From: Clostridia bacterium
Lineage (GTDB): Bacteria > Bacillota > Clostridia > Oscillospirales > Acutalibacteraceae
Reading direction: 5' to 3'
DNA length: 6,246 nt
NCBI GenBank assembly: GCA_030536195.1
Contig: JAUNQL010000063.1
Span: forward strand, 1 to 6,246
Positions 1 through 4,668 of the stretch are shown in pieces; positions within the stretch are counted from its first letter, which is position 1, and each line of letters opens with the position of its first letter. The translations under genes were made by a program, and so were the position numbers. Below the pieces are notes generated by a model. The model made no database searches. It was not told the DNA's origin and saw only the letters and a list, made by a program, of their open reading frames with translations.

Positions 1-15
1 AAGATACTTAACCAT
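1..15 (-). CDS. Probable start of a divergent gene (5 codons visible)
   Basis: On the minus strand an ATG at 15-13 opens a frame reading MVKYL that runs off the left edge. It is preceded by a GGGGGA ribosome-site-like stretch (minus strand of 23-28) at 8 nt spacing, similar to the G-rich ribosome sites of mraZ and the PBP in this window. A good promoter lies further upstream on the same strand (89-61), leaving a leader of about 40 nt. Five codons cannot identify a product, so no function is proposed. The alternative is that this is chance and the left edge is non-coding; the agreement of promoter, ribosome site and start codon is the only support. Confidence 0.4.
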
Positions 16-60
16 TTCTAAATCCCCCAATTTATATTATTTTGTATATTGGACGCAATC

Positions 61-89
61 ATTCTAGCACCGGTAGGGTACAGTTTCAA
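61..89 (-). promoter_or_regulatory. Sigma-A type promoter for the divergent gene
   Basis: Read on the minus strand, TTGAAA (89-84), a 17-bp spacer and TAGAAT (66-61) match the vegetative sigma-A consensus at five of six positions in the -10 and four of six in the -35. Transcription would begin near position 54 and run left into the ATG at 15. The optimal spacer and the ribosome site downstream support it; no transcript data are available. Confidence 0.55.
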
Positions 90-108
90 CCACTTTTGAA
101 ATTTTTAA

Positions 109-137
109 TTGACAATCTTGTAACGAAATTTAACAAT
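109..137 (+). promoter_or_regulatory. Possible plus-strand promoter with consensus -35
   Basis: A perfect TTGACA (109-114) is followed after 17 bp by AACAAT (132-137), which matches the -10 consensus at four of six positions including the key A and final T. Transcription would start near 144. It lies back to back with the minus-strand promoter at 61-89, with 19 bp between the two -35 boxes. The transcript could be a short RNA ending at the hairpin at 233-264 or a long leader for the mraZ operon. The weak -10 is the main doubt. Confidence 0.35.
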
Positions 138-148
138 GTGACAGAGAT

Positions 149-179
149 ATGCACAAAAGCGAGAAAAGTTTTTGTGCAT
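149..179. repeat. 12-bp inverted repeat / stem-loop
   Basis: ATGCACAAAAGC (149-160) pairs with GTTTTTGTGCAT (168-179) across a 7-nt loop (GAGAAAA), with one G-U wobble at 159/169. No T-run follows on either strand, so it is not an intrinsic terminator. It would lie at the 5' end of any RNA started from the TTGACA promoter at 109. Confidence 0.6.
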
Positions 180-232
180 TATGTTAAAATTTTCCAATAA
201 ATCTTATAAAACATAATATTTTTGCAGCGATT

Positions 233-268
233 TGGCAGCCAAGTTTTTCAGAGCTTGGCTGCCATTTT
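233..268 (+). terminator. Rho-independent terminator candidate
   Basis: TGGCAGCCAAG (233-243) and CTTGGCTGCCA (254-264) form a perfect 11-bp GC-containing stem with a 10-nt loop, followed on the plus strand by TTTT (265-268). On the minus strand the stem is followed by AATCGC, so termination would act on rightward transcripts. No plus-strand gene ends within the preceding 230 bases, so it would end either a gene outside the window with a long 3' tail or a short RNA from the promoter at 109. The T-run is short and is shared with the next hairpin's stem, which lowers confidence. Confidence 0.5.
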
Positions 269-297
269 GCAAGTTTACGATACCAAAACTTGCAAAA
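265..297. repeat. 12-bp inverted repeat abutting the terminator
   Basis: TTTTGCAAGTTT (265-276) pairs perfectly with AAACTTGCAAAA (286-297) across a 9-nt loop. Its 5' arm begins at the base directly after the 233-264 stem, so the two hairpins are tandem with no gap and the T-run of the first is the start of the second's stem. No T-run follows it on the plus strand. Confidence 0.6.
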
Positions 298-343
298 ATT
301 TGGAACAGATTCTGAATTTTAGAACAAGCAAAATCAGGATCAG

Positions 344-381
344 AAAAAAGACGCAAAAAAATTAAAAATTTGTTAAAAAAA
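344..381 (+). promoter_or_regulatory. A-tract (UP-like) region upstream of the mraZ promoter
   Basis: Runs of A lie at 344-349, 355-361, 364-368 and 375-381, ending 4 bp before the -35 box at 385. Three of the tracts have centres about 11.5 and 20 bp apart, near whole helical turns. This resembles an UP element or intrinsically bent DNA that strengthens a vegetative promoter. That role is inferred from position and composition only. Confidence 0.35.
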
Positions 382-384
382 TCC

Positions 385-413
385 TTGCATTTAGGGGCGC
401 TTTATAATATACT
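385..413 (+). promoter_or_regulatory. Sigma-A type promoter of the dcw operon (Pmra)
   Basis: TTGCAT (385-390), a 17-bp spacer and TATACT (408-413) give a good vegetative promoter. Transcription would begin near 420, leaving a leader of about 60 nt before mraZ. A perfect TATAAT also occurs at 403-408, but it is only 12 bp from TTGCAT and has no fitting -35 of its own. This is the only strong plus-strand promoter near the operon start. Confidence 0.7.
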
Positions 414-423
414 AGTGTCATGA

Positions 424-442
424 AGTGGAGCAAAATTCCACT
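424..442 (+). promoter_or_regulatory. Small leader hairpin just after the predicted transcription start
   Basis: AGTGGAG (424-430) pairs with TTCCACT (436-442) over a CAAAA loop, seven pairs including one G-U. Its left arm, AAGTGGAG with the preceding A, repeats the AAGTGGGG core seen at 454-461 exactly 31 bp further on. It may therefore be a distal MraZ-type half-site, an RNA hairpin at the 5' end of the mRNA, or both. Confidence 0.4.
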
Positions 443-446
443 AAAA

Positions 447-471
447 TGGTGCAAAGTGGGGAACGAAAGGG
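447..471 (+). promoter_or_regulatory. MraZ-box repeats (operator) in the mraZ leader
   Basis: TGGTG (447-451), TGGGG (457-461) and AAGGG (467-471) recur at exactly 10-bp intervals with 5-nt spacers. MraZ proteins are known to bind TGGGN repeats separated by 5 nt upstream of their own gene, so this fits an autoregulatory operator. It lies downstream of the predicted start site. The third unit is the poorest match and also forms the mraZ ribosome site (AAAGGGG, 466-472), so its role as a protein-binding box is uncertain. Confidence 0.6.
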
Positions 472-480
472 GACAAAATA

Positions 481-900
481 ATGGATTTTCTTGGCGTATA
501 CAACCATAGCCTTGACGCCAAAAATCGAATATTCATTCCTTCTAAGTACAGAGAGTACTTGGGAGGTACTTTTGTTGTCTGCAAAGCTCCTGACGAATGT
601 CTTTACGTTTACTCCCAGGAGGAATGGGAGAAGGTAGCAGCTCAGGTTAAGGCATTGCCTGGTACTGCTGAGTACAGACGTTACAAGAGAAACTTCTTCG
701 GCAACGCCGACATCGTGGAACTCGACAAACAGGGACGTTTCACAATCAAGGCTGAGCTTTTACAATATGCAAACCTCTCTAAGGAAGTTGTGATTGCTGG
801 TTCCGGCAACAAGTTTGAAGTTTGGAACGCAGAGGACTTCGAGAGAGACACTAACAAGACACGTGATGCGGACGACCTTGACATTGAGGTTATTTTCTAA
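481..900 (+). CDS. mraZ: Transcriptional regulator MraZ
   Basis: MraZ is the DNA-binding repressor of the dcw cluster; it assembles into rings and binds short tandem repeats upstream of its own gene. The 139-residue product has the family's usual length and shows two SpoVT/AbrB-type half domains, each with its DxxxR signature: DAKNR at 12-16 and DKQGR at 82-86. Other family signatures are FLGVYNHSLDAK near the N-terminus, CLYVYSQEEW (40-49) and RNFFGNA (70-76). The first motif has Asn where Gly is usual (DAKGR), while the Asp and Arg are kept. The start is supported by AAAGGGG (466-472) at 8-nt spacing. It is the first gene of the operon and its stop overlaps the rsmH start by one base. Matching MraZ boxes at 447-471 suggest autoregulation. 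Identification is secure. Confidence 0.97.
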   Translation: MDFLGVYNHSLDAKNRIFIPSKYREYLGGTFVVCKAPDECLYVYSQEEWEKVAAQVKALPGTAEYRRYKRNFFGNADIVELDKQGRFTIKAELLQYANLSKEVVIAGSGNKFEVWNAEDFERDTNKTRDADDLDIEVIF

Positions 901-1835
901 TGAACAGTACGTTTTCTCATATTCCTGTTTTGTTTGATGAAACAATTGATTCGCTTTGCATCAAGCCGGATGGCGTCTACGTGGACGCAACGGCCGGCGG
1001 TGGCGGACACTCAAACGGAATACTGGAGAAACTAGGCGAGAACGGTAGGCTCATATGCATTGACCGTGACCCTGACGCGATAGCGACGCTCAGCGAGAGA
1101 TTTAAAGGCGACAGTCGCGTCACAATAGTTCACGACAACTACTGCAACATAAAGAGCGTTCTCGCATCCTTGTCAATCGACAAAGTTAACGGAATACTCG
1201 CTGATTTGGGCGTCAGCTCACATCAGCTCGAAACAGCGGAGCGCGGCTTTTCATTTCACAATGACGCACCGCTGGACATGAGGATGAGCCAGAGTGGCCC
1301 GACAGCAGCTGATCTTTGCAATACACTGTCAGAGGCTGAGCTCACCAGAATAATACGCAACTACGGCGAAGAGCGATATGCTCAGAGCATTGCAAGGAAT
1401 ATTGTAAAGGAGAGAACCTTTACACCAATCACCACAACGCTTCAATTGGCTGAGATTGTTTCAAGCTCAATGCCGGCAAAAGCTCGTAGGAACGGCCATC
1501 CGGCCAGGAGGACGTTTCAGGCACTTCGCATAGAAGTGAACGGTGAACTTGAGAAACTTGGTGGTTCCGTTGAGGATATGTTCGACTGCTTATATATAGA
1601 TGGTATATTATCCATCATTACCTTCCATTCGCTTGAGGATAGGACAGTAAAGCAGGAATTCGCCAAATTCACGGAGGGCTGCACTTGCCCACCAGAGTTT
1701 CCAGTTTGTGTCTGTGGCAAGACGCCACGAGGCAAACTTCAATTTAAATTTAAAGAAGCTTCGGCAGAGGAACTAGAAAACAATGCTAGATCACGTTCTG
1801 CAAAGCTTCGTTCAATTATTAAGATTCAAGACTAA
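900..1835 (+). CDS. rsmH: 16S rRNA m4C1402 N4-methyltransferase RsmH (MraW)
   Basis: RsmH uses S-adenosylmethionine to methylate N4 of cytidine 1402 in 16S rRNA, near the ribosomal P site. The 311-residue length is typical. Visible motifs are HIPVLFDETID (7-17), the SAM-binding DATAGGGGHS (29-38), IDRDPDAI (54-61), ADLGVSSHQLE (101-111), HPARRTFQALRIEVN (200-214), FHSLEDR (242-248) and the C-terminal RSRSAKLR (297-304). A CTC-PPEFPV-CVC cluster (261-272) has four cysteines that could bind a metal; this segment is common in Firmicutes members. The ATG overlaps the mraZ TAA (TAATG), with a GAGG ribosome site at 886-889 inside mraZ, so translation is probably coupled. No key residue is missing. 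Confidence 0.97.
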   Translation: MNSTFSHIPVLFDETIDSLCIKPDGVYVDATAGGGGHSNGILEKLGENGRLICIDRDPDAIATLSERFKGDSRVTIVHDNYCNIKSVLASLSIDKVNGILADLGVSSHQLETAERGFSFHNDAPLDMRMSQSGPTAADLCNTLSEAELTRIIRNYGEERYAQSIARNIVKERTFTPITTTLQLAEIVSSSMPAKARRNGHPARRTFQALRIEVNGELEKLGGSVEDMFDCLYIDGILSIITFHSLEDRTVKQEFAKFTEGCTCPPEFPVCVCGKTPRGKLQFKFKEASAEELENNARSRSAKLRSIIKIQD

Positions 1836-1840
1836 GTAAA

Positions 1841-1846
1841 AGGAGG
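1841..1846 (+). promoter_or_regulatory. Strong ribosome site deciding the TTG start of ftsL
   Basis: A full AGGAGG lies 9 nt before TTG at 1856. The next in-frame ATG (codon 12, 1889) is 42 nt from this site and has no good site of its own, so the TTG start is preferred. Confidence 0.8.
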
Positions 1847-1855
1847 GCGGAATCA

Positions 1856-2362
1856 TTGGCTTATGCAAACAGAACAGAAGCAGTAGACATGCGTAAATCT
1901 AATCAGTATGGTTCTGCTGCTCCAAAGAGAAACCCACAGAGTGCTCCAAAGCATGCTGCTCCTCGTCCAAAGGTTGTTAAGAAGACCAAGGCAGAACTTA
2001 GAGCAGAGGAACGTCGCAGCGCTGCAAAAGCAATAAAGGCACTTGTCTTCTGCGGACTTCTCTTCACAGTTGTTGCTTTCCAGATATTCAGCCAGGTTAA
2101 GGTTGATGAGCTCGATAGACAGATTGATTCAGTAAATGCTGAAATCGAAGTTGTTGAGAGTGAAAACACAAGACTCAATATGGAGATTGATGCAACTATC
2201 TCACTTGATAAAGTAGACAGTTATGCTCAGAACGTGCTGGGGATGGTTAAGGTAGAAAACTATCAGGTTTCCTACATAGATCTCTCCGGTGGAGACGCTG
2301 TCACCCAAAGTGGTGGCAAGGTTCATCAGAGCCTCTGGGAAACGATAAAAATGTATTTCTAA
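1856..2362 (+). CDS. ftsL: FtsL-like septum protein (bitopic, coiled coil)
   Basis: FtsL is a small bitopic membrane protein of the divisome that works with DivIC/FtsB to activate the septal synthase. This 168-residue product shows the expected layout: a basic, Pro/Ala-rich cytoplasmic tail (about 1-60, with Lys/Arg-rich KKTKAELRAEERR at 42-54), one membrane segment (about 61-79) and an extracytoplasmic coiled coil (about 80-115) rich in Glu, Asp, Asn and Val/Ile/Leu heptads. After it comes YAQNVLGMVKVENYQVSYI (123-141), typical of clostridial FtsL/DivIC-type proteins. The start is TTG with a perfect AGGAGG; the stop is followed by a strong hairpin. FtsL sequences diverge widely, so the name rests on topology and on position between rsmH and the PBP gene. 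A DivIC-type assignment is the main alternative. The roughly 60-residue cytoplasmic tail is fairly long for the family. Confidence 0.85.
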   Translation: MAYANRTEAVDMRKSNQYGSAAPKRNPQSAPKHAAPRPKVVKKTKAELRAEERRSAAKAIKALVFCGLLFTVVAFQIFSQVKVDELDRQIDSVNAEIEVVESENTRLNMEIDATISLDKVDSYAQNVLGMVKVENYQVSYIDLSGGDAVTQSGGKVHQSLWETIKMYF

Positions 2363-2374
2363 ATACCGTGAAAA

Positions 2375-2408
2375 ATGAGAGTTAAGGATAAGTTTCCTTA
2401 ACTCTCAT
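2375..2408. repeat. 14-bp perfect inverted repeat between ftsL and the PBP gene
   Basis: ATGAGAGTTAAGGA (2375-2388) pairs perfectly with TCCTTAACTCTCAT (2395-2408) over a 6-nt loop (TAAGTT). It sits 12 bp after the ftsL stop and 22 bp before the PBP ribosome site. On the plus strand it is followed by AGTCGTAT, with no T-run, so it is not a standard terminator for the operon. On the minus strand TTTT follows the stem, but no gene is read that way. Possible roles are an RNA processing or stability element, a weak attenuator, or a dispersed genomic repeat. Confidence 0.75.
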
Positions 2409-2430
2409 AGTCGTATATTAAGGGTGACGA

Positions 2431-2437
2431 AAAGGGG
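2431..2437 (+). promoter_or_regulatory. Ribosome site deciding the GTG start of the PBP gene
   Basis: AAAGGGG lies 8 nt before GTG at 2446, the same site and spacing as at mraZ. An in-frame TGA at 2425-2427 excludes any start further upstream, and the basic segment directly before the membrane helix fits initiation here. Confidence 0.75.
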
Positions 2438-2445
2438 TTGTAGAC

Positions 2446-4668
2446 GTGCCAAAGGCAAAACGAAATCAACTTAGGAACAGAGCCATAATAGCTTTACTCT
2501 TCACTTGCATCTTGGGTTTTGGTGCAGGTGCTTATGGCCTTGTCAACGTTGGATTGGTCAATGGCGAGAAGTACAAACTCAAGGCTGAATCACAACAACT
2601 TTCCGATACAACAGTCTCCGCTTTGCGAGGCACAATATACGATGCCAACATGAATATAATCGCTCAGTCAGCTGATGCTTGGAAGATTTGGATTAACCCT
2701 TCCAAGATTTCTGATGATGAGACGAGACAGGATATAGCGCAGGAACTTTCAACAGTACTTGAACTCGATTATGACACTGTACTTGAGAAATGTTCCAAAA
2801 GCGACTATGCGTATGTCCTCATAAAATCCCAGGTTGACTATGATGCCAAAACTCAAATTATTGAGTTTAGACAAAACCACAAGGGATACAACCAGATTAT
2901 CGGCACAGAGGATGACGTTAAGAGATATTACCCATACGGCACATTCGCATCCTCAGTTTTGGGATTCACCGGTTCCGATGATGTTGGTCTTTCAGGACTT
3001 GAATACTATTACGATGAGACTTTGACTGGCACAAAGGGACGTCTTGTTACAGCCAAGAATGCAAAACAGATCAAGATGTCATCTGATTACACTGCATATT
3101 ATGAGGCTGAGACAGGTCTTAATCTCCAACTTACGATAGACCAGGTAATCCAGTATTACTTGGATACAGCACTTGAAGAGGCAGTAACTCTCAACAATGC
3201 GAACTACGGTTACGGAATCATAATGGATGTTGAAACCGGAGCAATTCTTGCCATGAGCACAAAGCCGGACTTTGATGCCAATGACCCTTACGCAATCGCT
3301 GACGAGCAGAAGGCTGCAGAGATTGCAGAGATGGAGAATGAGGAGGAGAAAAGCGCTGCAACACTTGAGGCGCGATATTCTCAGTGGCGTAACAGATCAA
3401 TCTGTGACTCATACGAGCCAGGTTCAGTATTCAAGTGTATTACTGCTGCGGCTGGACTTGAAGAAGGCGTTGTAACAACTGATGAGATGTTCAACTGCAC
3501 AGGTAGTTATGAGGTACTCGACAGAACATTCCACTGCTCACACAGAGCAGGTCACGGAGTCGAGGACTTCACAACAGCTATGATGAACTCCTGCAACCCA
3601 ATTTTCATTGAGGTTGCACAGCGACTCGGCGCTGATACTTTCTACAAATATTTTGAGGCATTTGGTTTTGCCGAAAAGACAGGCATTGACCTTCCAGCGG
3701 AATCAGAACCAGTTGCCGATGTCACATATCACTCAAGAAGCAAACTCAATGCGGTTGCTATGGCATCAAGTTCATTTGGTCAGACATTCCAGGCAAGCCC
3801 AATTCAGACAATTACAGCAATTAATGCCCTCGCTAATGACGGCAAGCTCATGCAGCCATACGTAGTTGCAGCAATGCTTGACTCAGAGGGAAATAAAGTC
3901 TATGAGACAAAAGCGACAGTTAAGCGTCAAGTTGTTTCAAAGGAAACTGCTGATACACTGAAGATGATGATGGAGAAGGTTGTAAGTGGTGGTACAGCAA
4001 AGAATGCTTACGTTCCTGGTTATCGCGTAGCAGGTAAGACAGGTACTTCTCAGAAACTTACAGTAGGCGAAAACGTTTACATCGCCAGTTTCTGTGGATT
4101 TGCTCCTGCTGATGATCCAAGGATTTCAGTACTTATCGTGGTCGATGAGCCTAAGAACGGATCAATCACTGGTGGTTCTGTTGCAGGTCCTGTAGCAGCA
4201 GAGGTAATCACCAATGTTATGAAATACTTAAATGTTGAGCCACAGTACACTGACGACGAGCTTGCAAAGCTCGATGTCACAACATCAAAGGTTGTTGGAG
4301 ATACTGTTGCTGAGGCAAGGAAGAAACTTGAAAGCACAGGCTTTGAGGTTAAGGTTATCGGCAACGGCGACACTGTTGCAAAGCAGGTTCCATCTGCTGG
4401 ACAGAAGTTGCCAAAGAACGGACTTGTTGTACTTTACACAGATAAGGACGCCGAGCCACAGATGGTAACTGTACCTGACCTTACAGGTCTTAGCGTTGCC
4501 GAGGCAAACAACACAGCAATTGCATGTGGACTTAATATCAAACGTGTAGGTTATACATCTGCTTCAAATGTTGCGGCATATAAGCAGAATGTTGAGTCGG
4601 GTTCCGAGGCACAAATGGGAACCGTAATAACTGTTTCATTTAGAACAGAGATAACAGAGGAAGACTAA
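2446..4668 (+). CDS. ftsI/spoVD: Class B penicillin-binding protein (FtsI/SpoVD type) with two PASTA domains
   Basis: This is a membrane-anchored D,D-transpeptidase that cross-links peptidoglycan, most likely at the septum. The 740 residues comprise a short basic cytoplasmic tail, a membrane helix (about 13-35), a PBP dimerisation domain (from RGTIYDAN at 61-68 to KGRLVTAK at 197-204), the transpeptidase domain (about 225-595) and two PASTA domains (about 609-667 and 673-733). All three catalytic motifs are present: SVFK (327-330, Ser327 nucleophile), SCN (382-384) and KTGT (531-534). An acidic, charged insertion (about 286-312) precedes the SVFK motif. Cys364 and Cys383 sit near the active site, spaced as in sporulation protein SpoVD. 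Position after ftsL and before murF fits the divisome enzyme FtsI/PBP2B, while the cysteines and PASTA domains recall SpoVD; the window cannot decide between them. GTG start; the stop overlaps murF by one base. Confidence 0.93.
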   Translation: MPKAKRNQLRNRAIIALLFTCILGFGAGAYGLVNVGLVNGEKYKLKAESQQLSDTTVSALRGTIYDANMNIIAQSADAWKIWINPSKISDDETRQDIAQELSTVLELDYDTVLEKCSKSDYAYVLIKSQVDYDAKTQIIEFRQNHKGYNQIIGTEDDVKRYYPYGTFASSVLGFTGSDDVGLSGLEYYYDETLTGTKGRLVTAKNAKQIKMSSDYTAYYEAETGLNLQLTIDQVIQYYLDTALEEAVTLNNANYGYGIIMDVETGAILAMSTKPDFDANDPYAIADEQKAAEIAEMENEEEKSAATLEARYSQWRNRSICDSYEPGSVFKCITAAAGLEEGVVTTDEMFNCTGSYEVLDRTFHCSHRAGHGVEDFTTAMMNSCNPIFIEVAQRLGADTFYKYFEAFGFAEKTGIDLPAESEPVADVTYHSRSKLNAVAMASSSFGQTFQASPIQTITAINALANDGKLMQPYVVAAMLDSEGNKVYETKATVKRQVVSKETADTLKMMMEKVVSGGTAKNAYVPGYRVAGKTGTSQKLTVGENVYIASFCGFAPADDPRISVLIVVDEPKNGSITGGSVAGPVAAEVITNVMKYLNVEPQYTDDELAKLDVTTSKVVGDTVAEARKKLESTGFEVKVIGNGDTVAKQVPSAGQKLPKNGLVVLYTDKDAEPQMVTVPDLTGLSVAEANNTAIACGLNIKRVGYTSASNVAAYKQNVESGSEAQMGTVITVSFRTEITEED

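Larger units (their letters stand above)
16..480. other. AT-rich divergent intergenic spacer, structured
   Basis: No open frame of credible length or coding character crosses this 465-base stretch on either strand. It holds, from left to right, a minus-strand promoter (61-89), a possible plus-strand promoter (109-137), three clear stem-loops (149-179, 233-264, 265-297), a weaker bulged one (about 310-339), A-tracts (344-381), the operon promoter (385-413) and an operator-like leader (424-472). These are listed separately. I recognise no known riboswitch, T-box or structured RNA family in it. Confidence 0.8.

Noticed and set aside
310..339. Fourth upstream hairpin (TCTGA-TTTT against AAAATCAGGA)
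   Set aside because: Needs a bulged A and a wobble pair in an AT-rich stretch; too weak to list as a feature.
403..408. TATAAT as the -10 of the mraZ promoter
   Set aside because: The spacer to TTGCAT would be only 12 bp and no other -35 fits; TATACT at 408-413 gives the ideal 17 bp.
681..945. Minus-strand open frames over mraZ
   Set aside because: They lie opposite a conserved gene, lack ribosome sites and show low-complexity Ser/Leu-rich translations typical of the reverse strand.
1591..1615. TATATATAG-rich stretch inside rsmH as an internal promoter or transferred patch
   Set aside because: It is in frame, encodes residues matching the RsmH family and has no -35 partner.
1517..2178. Minus-strand open frames over rsmH and ftsL
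   Set aside because: Antisense shadows of well-supported genes, with no promoter or ribosome site seen.
2375..2408. Reading the ftsL-PBP hairpin as an intrinsic terminator
   Set aside because: No T-run follows on the plus strand; the T-run is on the minus strand, where no gene is found.
2414..2419. TATATT as a -10 of a separate promoter for the PBP gene
   Set aside because: No acceptable -35 lies 16-18 bp upstream; that position is inside the hairpin arm and reads AGTTTC.
2834..4468. Alternative plus-strand frames inside the PBP gene
   Set aside because: Out-of-frame shadows; the PBP frame carries all catalytic motifs in order without a frameshift.
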